This document shows positions 11,800 through 24,669 of a stretch of 64,000 nt of DNA, piece by piece; the first letter of the stretch is position 1, and each line of letters opens with the position of its first letter. This DNA comes from Macrobrachium rosenbergii. Lineage: Eukaryota; Arthropoda; Malacostraca; Decapoda; Palaemonidae. A program made the position numbers and the translations under genes. The stretch is taken from contig NC_089744.1 in NCBI RefSeq assembly GCF_040412425.1, positions 21,699,501-21,763,500 of the forward strand. The letters run 5' to 3'. Below the pieces are notes generated by a model. That model saw only the letters and a program-made list of their open reading frames with translations. It was not told where the DNA came from and ran no database searches.

Positions 11800-12180
11800 T
11801 TTTCCACCTCGCATATCTTAGCCATCAACCGCTTGCTGTATATCATCATTATCAATGGATTTCTAGTGATAAGGATTCAGTAACTAAGTAGCTGCTACAA
11901 TTCAATCCATAATCAGGGATTTTCTTTGACCTAATACTTCTGCCGTTCAGTAATTAATTCTACTGTTACTGTCAAACAAAAGATTGGGATTTGGAAGACT
12001 TAACTATTTTCACATGGGATTATGACCTGTCGAAAGAAGTAATTATGTCTACCACGAAGATAATTCTAACTTCCCCTACAAATACTGCAAGATCGTGAAA
12101 CACTCTGAAAAGGATATTGAATAATTAACTCCAAAAGTAACACATAAAATGAGTTACTTTGCGCTGCAACTCTTCCTGCG
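11800..12180. other. unique sequence, nothing recognised
   Basis: AT-rich non-repetitive spacer between microsatellites. No reading frame or RNA signature was seen. Confidence 0.5.
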
Positions 12181-12203
12181 CATATATATGTGTGTTTATA
12201 TAC

Positions 12204-12410
<207 letters not shown>

Positions 12411-12892
12411 ATAAAGTTACAGACTTTTCTTGACCATTCAGTATGAAACAAAGAGTAATCCTGGAACACACATACAGAGAAAAACTCGATTTCTCAAGTT
12501 AACAAATTCAAAGCAACGATTGTACCAAAACGTACAAGAGCACTCAAAATAAATAAAAAGAGAGAACTTCATAAATAGGCGATAAAGATTTTGAATATTT
12601 CAAAAAGCAAAATGGCATTACTGTTACTTTGCGGTAAAAAAAAAAAAACTGCTACAACACTGGTCTAAATTTCGTTAGTACACGCAATGCGGATTCTTGC
12701 TTTATTTCTTACTTTATCAGACATGGAATCCTGTGGGTGTTGAACATTTAAAGACTTTAAAGGTCTGTTTGATGTCCTTATCTTAGCAAGTATTACTAAG
12801 CACGATATTCGAGAATAAATGAATTACAATCATCACGATGTGTGGTTCCAGATCTGTTTGATTTACGGTGTTCCAGGGTTAGGGTAGGTCGT

Positions 12893-12895
<3 letters not shown>

Positions 12896-12958
<63 letters not shown>
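12896..12958. repeat. (GA)n microsatellite
   Basis: About 63 bases of AG, followed by a G-rich stretch. Confidence 0.98.
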
Positions 12959-12962
<4 letters not shown>

Positions 12963-13828
12963 GGGGGCGAGGGGCCACACCCGGGTCAGGTTATGATCCA
13001 GAGTTCTAATTTAGGTTAAACTAAAGGAAGGTTAAGTTTAGATGTATCCATGTTGAAATCAGAATTTTCTGGTATATATTTTTTATTTTCTTATTATTAT
13101 TATTATTAATTTTTTTTTACTGATTTTCTGTTGGAAATCCATAGGCTCTGTTTGTTGCTTTTTTGAAGGTGAGGGGGAAGGTTGAACAGGAAGAAAAATA
13201 GTAAAACCAGAATCCAGTATAGAAGCATTCGTAACACCAACGAAACTGTACGAAAAAACTGTATTTCTCAGGCAAAAAAAACATTGCTCCGAGCACTTGA
13301 AAAACTGTACCCTGAATTTCATTTACCAAAATTGAATGGAGCGTTTACTGGAAGCCATTATCTTGACCGTCATTATGATGCATTGCGTCATAAATAACCG
13401 GTGAGTTTACAAACAAGGAAATCGGAGATGGTAAGAAAGCCTTAAAAGGGAAAGTGTCCCAGGTAAAATGACAGCTAAACACAGGTGCTACATAAACAGC
13501 CGAATGAACAATGTTAAAACTAATCAAAGGATGATAAAGATTTTTTTTTTTCCACGGCTGTTCCCGTGCTTGCATTGTCGCCACAAGCGAAAATCACGCT
13601 CGATCGATAACATAGCATGAGTTGTTAACTGTTGAATTAGGGTCCAGTACCAAATATAGATCCCGATGCTTTTTATTTTCGCTTTCTTCTTTGATGGTCG
13701 ACCACAATGCGCCAGTTCTTATTTTAACCACAAACAAAAAAAAAAAATTAGTTTTCTGTTTGCTACTGCTATGTGCTTGACGTCATAGGATTTACTGTAC
13801 TGCCAATATGCTTTCCTACCTGTCAACA

Positions 13829-13830
<2 letters not shown>

Positions 13831-13873
<43 letters not shown>
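13831..13873. repeat. (TC)n microsatellite
   Basis: About 43 bases of TC. Confidence 0.98.
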
Positions 13874-13875
<2 letters not shown>

Positions 13876-15011
13876 AAATGTCCTGTGTCATTCCTCATCT
13901 TAGATTAAGGAGTAGCTAAGCTTTTCCAAAGCAACTTCGAAGACATTATACTCAAATATCCGAAAACGTCTTTCTGACAGCTAACACAATATATTCGACT
14001 GCACCTGTTACTGGCCCGTTCCACGTTGCTAAAGACCCTTACGGCCTGAAATTGTTAAACAATACTTTTGAAAGCGTCGAATTCTGATTATTAGATATTA
14101 CCATCATCGCCGAAAATCAAATTGAAGTTCTGATCGCACCTATTGTTAAGAAAAAGGATGTAGAGAAAAGAAAGGGACCAAATACTATTAAATAATACAA
14201 ACACGCTACATTCTGACTTACTCTGATGTCGCAAGTTCGCAACATGGCAGTATTCAATGTTGACCTTGAACTTAGAGAAACGATTGCAAATTATTTCTCT
14301 GAAGGACGCTGACGACATTCTGAATTTAACGTTTGTCAGACATGCAAGGTGAGGAAGAGACTGGAACCTAATTCATAAAAATGGAATACAGTGGTTTTTT
14401 TAATATAAACGAGAGCCTTACAGCATACTACGCCTTCAGCAAAGTCACCACGCAGATTAGGAACCACAGTCCACTAGCTTAATTAACATGGGTGCTTGCT
14501 GTTTCAAAACACGATACTTTCCAATGTCAATCTGATATACACAGACAAGCAACAAGCAGCAAACATCCCAACTTTTGTAAATTATTTTTCAAGACAATTA
14601 TGAAACAACCCTGTTATCTCTTCAATGTCCCTGCGAAAATTACGTTTTCGATGCTGCAATGAGAGTGATAAGGAAAAGTAAGGATTTTATAACTGATTCT
14701 TGTTGCAGTGTCCTTAGATTCTCCTCGGCTAATCCAGTCCCTGGGTCAATGCAGGGCAGCAGATCCTTATCAAACGATCAACCTCAAATACTAAGATATG
14801 CATTTGCATGGATAAAAATTATTTCACATTCCTTTAATTTCTTCTTGGTAAAACAGACTTCTTTGCAATCTTTTTGCGTATGCAGTTTGCTTGAGAATGC
14901 CTTAGAGCAAAGGCGAACGATCTTGTACTTCCCAAGTGGCCATATTCTCTTTTCTATCTTATATTATGTTTTAATTCCCGTGATAGAAGTTACAAGCATG
15001 CATACATAAAC

Positions 15012-15305
<294 letters not shown>

Positions 15306-15320
15306 TATGTATATATGTAC

Positions 15321-15532
15321 AACTGAATCACGAAAATATGGAACGTGATGAATATATATAAATAAAGACAAAATCCACGAAGGAAAGAGAAACACTGGAG
15401 TGCTGCGAGGCCTTTCGACTGTCGTCCTTTACTTGGCTAAGTAAAGGACGACAGTCAAAGGCCCTGCAGCACTCTGCATTTCTCTGGAGTGCTGTGAGCA
15501 CTCAATGTTTCTCTTTCCTTCGTGGATTTTGT

Positions 15533-15538
<6 letters not shown>
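15321..15538. mobile_element. foldback element, family D copy 1
   Basis: A leader (15321-15350) carries AAATATGGAACGTGATGA and is followed by a palindrome at 15363-15538. The outer arms are GACAAAATCCACGAAGGAAA and its reverse complement. The inner stem is CTGTCGTCCTTTACTT with loop GGCT. The right arm carries an extra segment of about 30 bp repeating the AGTGCTG phrase. (AT)n tracts flank both sides. The same leader and arms recur at 53847-54034. It encodes nothing. Confidence 0.85.

Positions 15539-15582
<44 letters not shown>
15537..15582. repeat. (AT)n microsatellite
   Basis: About 46 bases of AT directly against the right arm of the foldback. Confidence 0.97.
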
Positions 15583-15585
<3 letters not shown>

Positions 15586-15699
15586 GTGTGTGTATTATAA
15601 ATATAATAGATACATAAATAAATATATATATACACACGCACATATATATATATATAAATTTGTGTGTGAGTGTGTGGTATGTACTTACGTTCGAAACGC

Positions 15700-16987
15700 T
15701 TAAAATGGATTGTCAATAATTCATCCTGCTGTGCACTTTACCACTAAATCCATACTGCAAAACAGCGCAATATTGCGTTCCGCTGCTTAACTATTCACAA
15801 AAACTTATCTTTTACGGCAACGGGTTTGGCAATGACCTTCCATTAAAAAACCACGACGAATGCGAGAGTCAATAAAAAGAAATCGTTATGTACACACCAT
15901 CACTCACTTTTAAGAGTGTCAAGTGTCGAGCTACACTTCTGACGCCTACGCGGGGGTGTAATATACGTAGACTGATGCTCGGAACAAAGAACAGGTCAAT
16001 AGCAAGAAGAGAAAATCGATGCAATCCTATCATTGAAGAGATAAACAATGTTTGCGTAATGGATTTCAATGTGCAGTGGTCTTGGCAACGATCCTCGGAG
16101 TAGTGGATTGTACAATGCAGGTGTTTCAGAAGAAAATTATTTCTCTGAATGATAAATACACATGCAAGTAAAGAAATTAAATAAATAATATTCAAAAACC
16201 TATGAAATGGAAACAATAAATGATCCAAATAACGATTTTGTTTCAAAAGGGGAAGAAAAGAAACGAATGGTAACAAGCAAATTAGGATAATCGGGTAGAA
16301 TTGAGAACTGCAATAATTACATTCTGCAGTTAATAAAGAAATTTTATAAAACCATTTGGCGCCCGGCAGACGAACGAACACTTATTGATCATGTAACTGA
16401 AGAAAATAGCCCTGTCTTCGGTTCGAAAACTCAAAAACTACCCAACAACTCGAAAGGAAAACTTCAATTCCACTTCGATCTCTTCTGTGACTTGATTTTT
16501 TCCATTCAACATCAAACCACGAAGCTGGAGAGAGGTTGACGTCACTACAAATAGGCATTGTTCTTAACTCCTGCTAACTTCATAACTGAATTTCAAAATT
16601 CATAATTGTAGGGAATTACGAACTATTCAGCAGAGGGATCAATGTATCAAGGGACATAAGATTAATAAGGTGCACCATTAAGTGACTTTCGCTGTAGACC
16701 TCTGGCGAATTCAAGAAGGCTATAATGGCTGCTTGCGGTATGGGCAGTAGAAATCCAGCTTCGCTCTTTTTTTTCTATTTTTTATTATTATTATTTTTTT
16801 TTTAATCTACGAAATGTCACCAATATGTTCAAGAAACGACAAAAGACACTTGATTAAAATTAATGCCAAAAGCGAGAGACAAAAAAAATGCCGACCAGGA
16901 CATCAAACCTTTGAAAATTATCAACTGAAACCATTTCCCTTCTAACTACCGCATCAAAGGTACAGACGCGACCTCGTGCCAGAATAA
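15700..16987. other. gene-free stretch
   Basis: Holds a 170-codon minus-strand frame (15869-16381) that is leucine/isoleucine/phenylalanine-rich with no motif, splice context or signal. A T-rich low-complexity run is at 16767-16803. Nothing else was recognised. Confidence 0.4.
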
Positions 16988-17425
16988 ACAAGTAAAAAAG
17001 GCGCCGAAGTTTCTTCGGCGCAATCGAGTTTTCTGAACAGCCGCTACAGCGTACTATAATCAAGGCCACCGAAAATAGATCTATCCTTCGGTAGTCTCGA
17101 TATAATGTTGTATGAGACACGATCCATGAAACTTTAACCACGGCTCGGTGGTGGCCTAGCCTATATCGTTGCCAGAAGCACGATTATGGCTAAGTTTAAC
17201 CATTAAATCAAATAAAAACTACAGAGGCTAGAGGGCTGCAATTTGGTATGTTTGATGACTGGAGGGTGGATGATCCACAAACCAATTTGCAGCCATCCAG
17301 CCTCAGTAGTTTTTAAGAGCTGAGGGCGGACAGAAATAGTGCGGACGGAACATCATGCGGACAGAAAATCGTGCGGACGGACAGACAAAGCCGGCACAAC
17401 AGTTTTCTTTCACAGAAAACTGAAA
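16988..17425 (+). mobile_element. family A hairpin element, copy 1 (complete)
   Basis: A complete copy with four consecutive hairpins: a GCGCCGAAG / CTTCGGCGC end stem; a CCACCGAAA / TTTCGGTGG-type stem around AGATCTAT; a stem of about 36 bp whose arms carry GGCTAGAGGGCTGCAA and its inverse; and a terminal GTTTTCT / AGAAAAC stem. No coding capacity. Orientation is set arbitrarily with the GCGCCGAAG end first. Confidence 0.95.
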
Positions 17426-18057
17426 AACGTCAAATACTCGTAAATCCAAAATAGGAAGAACATTTTATTCTCCTGCGAGAGCCGATGGACTGGGTCCTTT
17501 TCCTGTTGTCAACAAAGTCTCAGGTCAAGAGAGACTTACGGCAAGAAGGAAAAGGAAGGTCAGAGGAATCAGGAATCAGGAATCAGGAATCTGCATATGG
17601 TGACAGGCATTGGGAAATACGACCCCTCTGCCTGGTTTGCTCGAAGACTAGTGGCTCTTGCAGGGTTGGGTCGTCAGCTTTAAGTGTAAATAGGTGACGA
17701 TAATGGCGTCCGCTTGAAATTAAGACGTGTTACCTGGGGGGGCCGTGAAGTGGCCCCTATTTGAGCTGCGATGCACCTTTGACCGCTTCCTCCTTCCGCC
17801 ACGAGAGCAGAATCAGCTCTACGCTACTTCTGCGCGGTTCAGTTTCGCATGACGAGAATCATTTATAAGTCCTTTGAAGTCTCGGTCCATAGCCTAAAGG
17901 AGAAGGCAAACGGAAGAGGTCATGTTGGAAGGAAGGAGTGGGTTCCCTGGACGCGCCATTAGCTATTCACCTGCATTACCAGATTAAATAACATTTTCAT
18001 ACACTCAAAACAACCGATGAATTATGTATGAAATTTGGAGCGGGCGGGGAACGCGTC

Positions 18058-18059
<2 letters not shown>
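17426..18059 (+). promoter_or_regulatory. GC-richer block with an Inr plus DPE core promoter match
   Basis: Within a CpG-richer stretch (about 17690-17900), TCAGTT at 17839-17844 fits the arthropod initiator TCAKTY, with +1 at A17841. AGTCC at 17868-17872 fits the downstream promoter element RGWYV at exactly +28 to +32. There is no obvious TATA box. No coding exon or donor was identified downstream before the (GA)n at 18060, so this could be chance. Confidence 0.25.

Positions 18060-18119
<60 letters not shown>
18060..18119. repeat. (GA)n microsatellite
   Basis: About 60 bases of GA. Confidence 0.98.
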
Positions 18120-18655
18120 ACTGCGCTTGTAATACTGCAACCTACGCGGCAACAGACCCTGATTTCTAACAGGAAAACTTTATCAAAGAAGAGAAAATTT
18201 ACAATCCGCTTTGGTCTTCATTACGTCATCATTCCCCGTAATGGATTATTGTTGCAGTTAAGTCTAACTCATAATAGAACAGCGTACTATATCAATGTCA
18301 GAACAAAGGCTTGAAACATCGTAAAATTAATGGGGGGGATATCATTATGTACTTTTATTGCACTCGGGGTCAAACATTAGCCATAAATCATTCTTAATCC
18401 GTGTAACTCTCCGGAAATTAAATGCAATTTTATGTTCAACAACGAGCTATGAATTTGTTTGCACAAATGGTTGTACTGCCGCCTAAAAACATAAAATAAT
18501 TCTATAAGCAATAATGATCACTTTTTCTATTTCAAGACTAACCACACGAGATTGGGGAAACACGGACCAGGCATCCTATCTTCTCGACTGAAAGATTGGC
18601 AATCATCCACTTCCGGAAAGCATTAACAATCTTTCATGTTTATTTCAAAAGCCCC

Positions 18656-18658
<3 letters not shown>
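18120..18658. other. unique sequence, nothing recognised
   Basis: AT-rich spacer between the (GA)n at 18060 and the (GA)n array. No supported feature. Confidence 0.5.
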
Positions 18659-18722
<64 letters not shown>

Positions 18723-18779
18723 GTACCAAACACTACTTCTCTTACCTTGAATTACAAAATTTGTTAGAACTTCTCATAC

Positions 18780-18836
<57 letters not shown>

Positions 18837-18899
18837 CTGGAGATGTTCCATAAAACCATTGTCCTTATCATATAATACAAGATTTATTAGAACTTTTCA

Positions 18900-18974
<75 letters not shown>

Positions 18975-19029
18975 GTTCCAAACACTACTTCTCTTACCTT
19001 GAATTACAAAATTTGTTAGAACTTCTCAT

Positions 19030-19100
<71 letters not shown>

Positions 19101-19171
19101 ACGAACTGGAGATGTTCCATAAAACCACTGTCCTTATCATATAATACAAGATTTATTAGAACTTTTCATGT

Positions 19172-19259
<88 letters not shown>

Positions 19260-19350
19260 TGATACAATACTGAAGATGTTCCTAACACCACTGTCCTTAT
19301 CAGTTCATAAAATTCGTTAGAAACTTTTATATACATAAGTATAAAGAGGT

Positions 19351-19425
<75 letters not shown>

Positions 19426-19507
19426 CTGCTATTGATTTTGAATTAGAAAGACATTGGCGAGTGGTTTGGGAGGACCGAGGCGAAGACAGTCCAAGAACCT
19501 CTCACAA

Positions 19508-19568
<61 letters not shown>
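18659..19568. repeat. higher-order array of (GA)n tracts and related spacers
   Basis: Seven (GA)n tracts (about 18661-18719, 18781-18830, 18903-18970, 19033-19099, 19173-19252, 19358-19422, 19512-19568) alternate with spacers. The first and third spacers (18720-18780, 18971-19032) are nearly identical, and so are the second and fourth (18831-18902, 19100-19172), giving a period of about 250-270 bp. Spacers one to five share a core like TTGTTAGAACTT, so the array probably grew from one (GA)n-plus-spacer unit and then doubled. Confidence 0.93.
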
Positions 19569-19571
<3 letters not shown>

Positions 19572-19932
19572 ATTGTTGCTATCCTTGGCCGAGAGAAGTC
19601 ACATCTTTCTTGGATGATGTTGGGACAATGATTGCGTCATCGATAAGAACTCTCGTGTTGTCATCAGAGATCAGTTGAGAATCTTGGGACCGAAAACAAA
19701 GTACTTGAGAATATTTCACATTGTAAAATTCATCAATTAAGTTACGGAGTAACTTTTAACTCTTCGTAGAAATAAAATATAAAAACGTTATCGCTCTGCT
19801 GATAACACAAGTTTGGAGTCAATTTTATATCGATGAAAAATAGGTATGCAAATCTTACACTTATTTTTCATCATGAGTAAAAGTGACTCCAAACCTTAAT
19901 TGATAAACCTGAAGGTAAGATACATTCTATAG

Positions 19933-20275
19933 CAGTGGTGCTTGCCCTTGGGGGGGGGGGGCCCTCCAATTCCAGGGGAGGCTCGTTGGGCTTACCATGT
20001 TTTGTAATTATTTATCTCCCTCCCTATCCCTCGAATCCCCTTCTCTTTCTACTTTTTTTTTTTTATTTTCCTTTGAATCTGGGAGGCTCGTTGGGCTTAC
20101 CATGTTTTGTAATTATTTACCTCCCTCCCTATCCCTCGAAACCCCTTCTCTCGCTACTTTTTTTTTATTTTCCTTTCAATCTGGGATAGAATTTTACTTA
20201 CAGATGCAAGGGGGGCATGGAGGGAAGAACCAACTCTTAAAGGGGGCGTGGTAATAAAAAGGTTAAGAACCACTG
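19933..20275. mobile_element. non-autonomous hAT-type element (MITE) with target duplication
   Basis: The termini are CAGTGGTGCTTGCC on the left and, inverted from the right, CAGTGGTTCTTAACC. This is the classic hAT terminal repeat (CAGNGGTTCTNAACC). Flanks are TTCTATAG (19925-19932) and GTCTATAG (20276-20283), an 8-bp target duplication with one mismatch, as expected for hAT. Inside, a segment of about 105 bp starting GGGAGGCTCGTTGGGC is tandemly duplicated (about 19975-20079 and 20080-20183). It encodes no transposase. Confidence 0.85.
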
Positions 20276-20283
20276 GTCTATAG

Positions 20284-20964
20284 TATTTTATTTTTTGTCC
20301 AAAGAACTTCAACTGACTTTAGAAGATACGAACTTTGAAATTATTAACTTTTCAATTACTTACGAGTTAAAATAAATTGACAAGCTACCGGGAGATTTAC
20401 CGTACATACTTGCTTCTGTTCATTTGGAGTCGTAAATCACATAGTATCTAATTAAAGTCAGCAAAACTTCACCAAACTTCAGTGAAAGCTGAAAAACGCA
20501 CAACAGAAAAGAGTAAGGGACTCTGGAAATATGTAGTTCCATTTATTTCCATGTATTTCCAGGAGTTATCAGTTAGAGAGAGAGAGAGAGAGAGGTGTCT
20601 GTGAAAAGCTCTGCCATAACACATTAATATCACAGAGGGCAGCCGATGTAATAATGTAATAAAAGATGGAGGTCACTGCAGGTAAGCGCTCCCACCGGAA
20701 ATCAATGGGGAAGGAACTACAGATCTAGTTTCATTTTCTCTCTTTACACTTCAGGACATTCTGTTCTCTGGAGCTTGTTAAGCAGGTTAATGATATCCTC
20801 AGCTTCGTTATGAAGAATGCGTGCACAAAGAGAATAATGAGAATAATAAACTAGTGTAAAGTGCGTCACTTCATGACTTTAACAACTGAAGAGGCGGAAA
20901 ACCTAATGAAATTAAGAGGGGGAATTTTTACCAGAAGGTCTTACTCATTAGAAATAGAATTTAT
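20284..20964. other. unique sequence, nothing recognised
   Basis: A short (GA)n is at 20575-20594. No frame of interest. Confidence 0.5.
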
Positions 20965-21359
20965 TTTTAGTTTTCTGTAAAAGAAAACTATTGTGCCGGT
21001 CTTGTCCGTCGGTCCGCACTTTTTGCTGTCTGCCCTCAGATCTTAAAAACTACCGAGGCTAGAGGGCTGCAAATTGGTATGTTGATCATCCACCCTCCAA
21101 TCATCAGACATACCAAATTGCAACCCTCTAGCCTCAGTAGTTTTATTTTATTTCGGGTTCCAGTCAGCCATGATAGTGCATCTGGCAACGATGTAGGACA
21201 GGCCACCACCGGGCCGTGGTTAAAGATTCATGGGCCGTTGCTCATACAGCATTGCACCGAGACCACCGAAATATAGATCTATTTTCGGTGGCCTTGATTA
21301 TGCGCTGTACAGAACACTCGATTGCGCCGAAGAAACATCGGCGCCTTTTTTGCTTGTTG
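20965..21359 (-). mobile_element. family A hairpin element, copy 2 (complete)
   Basis: Reverse orientation, starting at the GTTTTCTGTAAAAGAAAAC end stem and ending at the GCGCCGAAG-type stem. That stem has one mismatch here (ACATCGGCGC). Confidence 0.95.
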
Positions 21360-22155
21360 TAAGTCTTTCACGGTTTAGATCCAACCATTTACTTGGGAAA
21401 TTCGTGGGAGGAAATTTACAATGGTTAACAATTTCTAAAATTAGACGCAACTACATTGCCAATTCACACGAGAAATGCATAAAATTAAGTTCAGTTTGTC
21501 CGTCAAGCTAAAATCTACGAGATGTAATGTTGCTATCCGCAATAACGTGGAATTAATCAATACAATCATCATCTCTCTGATCTACAGTTTTGCTTCTGCA
21601 TGCCCGAGTGTCTGTGATGTTTCCAGTTCTTTACAGAAGTCCTTAAAAATATGGTCAAGAAGTGCTTATTATTGACTGTTGCTTGAACCGCATTAATTAT
21701 CAAAACAATTGGTAGTCTTATTTTAAATTCTTAATCATTAGACTACAATGAGTTGTTCTTCATGGGTACTAATACAGGATAATTATTTTGGGCGTTCCCA
21801 AGGGTAGTGTTCTTGGTCCACCAAATACTGCACATTGTATATCACATCTCATTGTAGACCTGTGGATGCCGATCCTCTCAGCAGAGACTTAGTTAAAATT
21901 ACTGAATAGGCAACTTATGCGGAGAGGTAGAGGCGGGGGCGGGGGGGGAGAGAATAAACTGAACCCCAACAAAACTCAGAAAGTCAAAAGTATGATTTTC
22001 AGGAGGTCTGGGACACTGGATCCCTGATACTCAGAGCTTTTCATTGACAATGATTTTTTTTTTAATAACGTGCCACTCATTTCATATTCTAGGTGTCCTT
22101 CTAACTGCAAATTCACCTTTAAGAAACATCTCATTTCTGAATTTAGCATTTTCAT
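21360..22155. other. gene-free stretch between two family A copies
   Basis: Nothing recognised. Short frames at 21230-21675 partly run out of the family A copy. Confidence 0.5.
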
Positions 22156-22560
22156 CTTTTTAGTTTTCTGTAAAATAAAACTACTGTGCCGGCTGTGTCT
22201 GTCCGTCCGGTCTTTATTCTGTCCGCCCTCAGATCTTAAAAACTACTGAGGCTAGAGGGCTGCAAATTGGTATGTTGATCATCCACCCTCCAAACATCAA
22301 ACATACCAAATTCCAGCCCTCTAACATCAGTAGTTTTTATTTTATTTCAGGTTAAAGTTAGCCTAACCGTGCTTCTGGAAACGATACATGATAGGCCACC
22401 ACCGGGCCGTGGTCAAAGTTTCACGGGCCGCGGCTCATACAGCATTATACCGAGACCACAAAAAGATAGATCTGTTTTCGGTGGCCTTGATTATACGCTC
22501 TAGCGGCTATACAGAAAACTCGATTGCGCCGAAGAAACTTCGACGCATTTTTTACTTTTT
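22156..22560 (-). mobile_element. family A hairpin element, copy 3 (complete)
   Basis: Same layout and orientation as copy 2. The end stem reads GCGCCGAAG / CTTCGACGC with one unpaired position and no compensating change. Confidence 0.95.
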
Positions 22561-22682
22561 TTTTTATTTCTAGTTTCTTGTAAAGGGTTTGTCCTTTACT
22601 TCCGTCCTTCCTTTTCCTTTTCCTTTCTGGGCAACTTCGTTAATGGGGCCCTTGGACTTATAGCATTCTACTTTCCAACTGG

Positions 22683-22683
<1 letters not shown>

Positions 22684-22719
<36 letters not shown>
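22684..22719. repeat. (TTA)n microsatellite
   Basis: Twelve trinucleotide units. Confidence 0.97.
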
Positions 22720-22721
<2 letters not shown>

Positions 22722-23500
22722 ACTTCAATCATTCCCTCGTTCGTACAGTCAAAACCGGATGGAATGAACGAAATACGAGGCCGTTTCAAAGCGAGTTCAG
22801 CCTTTTAGAAAAAAAAAGAACCAATTCCTTGACATTTTATCTAATTGCGCAAACAGTTATTGGACATTATCCCATCAACTGACGTCACTTATCGTCCAGA
22901 TACCAACGCCCGTAATTCACAAATTCAGAACGAATTTTTTTATTTTTTTTTACGATATCTCACGTCACAAGAATGACGTTTCTTCATTTGTTTCCGATAA
23001 AGTTGAAGGCTGCCGTTACTTCGCTCGAAAGCTGTTTCTTCAAAACATTCCCAAGGGATATTACCCATTTACTTTATTCGGAAGCCGTTTCCGATGGCCA
23101 GAAATGACCATTTCGATAACCGAGAATCTGCCTCTACCGACAATTTAGGACAGGACCAGCAAGAATGACGTAGGTATTGAAAGAAATGTTCATGGCAAAA
23201 TACCGCGTCCGGTAATCGATACATCGCCATAACCGTATGTAAGTAGTCATAAATTAGGAGATATTCGGTTGTATCGATATTGGTTTGACCAATTGCTGAC
23301 GCATGCTCAGTGGGGTTACTTGGTAATAACCTCCCGTAAGTGTTCAAATATCAAGAAAATCCATATTCATCCTTTTGTTTACATTTTATTACAATCTTCC
23401 TTCTGTGTTATAATCAATTGTATATGTATACATGAATAGCTGCGTGATTACTTATACACAGCGCGCGATTTTGTGTGCGCCTGAATTAGCTCCAAAGAAA
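22720..23500. other. gene-free stretch
   Basis: A 92-codon minus frame at 23069-23347 has no ATG at its start and no family resemblance. It ends in GFRIK before a stop. Treated as unsupported. Confidence 0.4.
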
Positions 23501-23887
23501 AACAAGTAAAAAATGCGCCGAAGTTTCTTCGGCGCAATCGAGTTTGCTGTATGAGCCGCTACAGCGTATAATCAAGGCCACCGAAAATATATAAATCTTT
23601 CGGTGGTCTCGGTATAATGCTGTATGAGCCGCGGCCCACAATGTGGTAGTGGCCTGTCCTATATCGTTGCCAAAAACACGATTATGGCTAATTTTAACCT
23701 TGAAATAAAAACTACTGAGGCTAGAAGGCTGCAATTTGATATGTTTGATGATTGGAGGGTGGATGAACAACACACCAATTTGCAGCCCTCTAGCCCCAGC
23801 ATTTTTAAGATGTGAGGGCAGACAGAAAAAGTGCGGACAGACAGACAAAGCCGGAACAACAGTTCTCTTTTACAGAAAAATAAAACT
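23501..23887 (+). mobile_element. family A hairpin element, copy 4
   Basis: Complete but with a shortened right part. All four stems are recognisable. Confidence 0.95.
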
Positions 23888-23922
23888 ACACCCTATATAC
23901 ATATACACAAATATACATGGAT

Positions 23923-23928
<6 letters not shown>

Positions 23929-23988
<60 letters not shown>
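23929..23988. repeat. (AT)n microsatellite
   Basis: About 60 bases of AT, followed by degenerate TATATACA-type sequence to about 24070. Confidence 0.95.
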
Positions 23989-23996
<8 letters not shown>

Positions 23997-24070
23997 TACA
24001 GTATACATACACACATATATCTATATATATACATAATATAAATATATATATACATATATACATATAGATA

Positions 24071-24450
24071 TAAACGCACGTGTCTCCCTTTTATAAAATA
24101 CTCTACCAGAACACGACGGAGGAGGACGACAAATTGGGCGAAAGGTTTGGGGGCATTTCCGATAAAACCCTCTGAACAAACTGCATCACACGGACGTATG
24201 TTCAGGCCAATGCCTCATTCATACGTCGTTTGCAATGAAGCGTCCTTGGTCCTCTGCAGCCGAAATTTAGTCATAACTGATGCAGTGCCCTTCCTCCCCA
24301 CCCCAGAGGAGAATGTGAGGGGTCAACACGAGCAGGAAGCCCCACAGAGGATTTACTGGACAGGATGTCGATAAACTGACGCTCTGTTTAGATGTGGTTA
24401 TTTACTAACAGATAATGGTTTTCTATAGTTTTCATTATGTATACATACGT
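24071..24450. other. GC-richer unique block, function unknown
   Basis: A 75-codon plus frame (24147-24374) lies in a block richer in GC than its surroundings. The peptide is not recognised and no splice sites were identified at its ends. Confidence 0.3.
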
Positions 24451-24451
24451 A

Positions 24452-24453
<2 letters not shown>

Positions 24454-24500
<47 letters not shown>

Positions 24501-24543
24501 ACATTTATATATATACATATATATATGTATATATATTATAAAT

Positions 24544-24614
<71 letters not shown>
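24454..24614. repeat. (AT)n tracts
   Basis: AT runs at 24454-24495 and 24550-24614 joined by TATATACA-like sequence. Confidence 0.95.
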
Positions 24615-24619
<5 letters not shown>

Positions 24620-24668
24620 GAGCTGTTAATCAGCTCAGTGGTCTGGTAAAACTAAGGTATACTTAACT
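24613..24668 (+). mobile_element. family C SINE, 3' fragment
   Basis: Only the tail is present (GTTAATCAGCTCAGTGGTC then TGGTAAAACTAAGG), directly after (AT)n. Confidence 0.85.
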
Positions 24669-24669
24669 T

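Noticed and set aside
15869..16381. 170-codon minus-strand frame, the longest outside tandem repeats
   Set aside because: The composition is hydrophobic with no motif, no splice context and an overlapping plus-strand frame; it looks like a chance opening in AT-rich DNA.
18659..19568. CRISPR-like appearance of regular repeats with spacers
   Set aside because: The repeats are (GA)n tracts of unequal length and the spacers are related to one another, the reverse of a CRISPR array.
18024..19678. Glu-Arg or Leu-Ser repeat frames
   Set aside because: They are translations of (GA)n/(TC)n tracts, also at 4813, 26760, 35304, 37412, 41075, 45751, 48115, 52604 and 60960.
23069..23347. 92-codon minus-strand frame
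   Set aside because: It begins without ATG, and the first in-frame Met is well inside. No motif recognised.
22388..23848. Frames such as RSSGYTENSIAPKKLRR recurring in the window
   Set aside because: They come from the family A hairpin element in its various copies; they are not genes.
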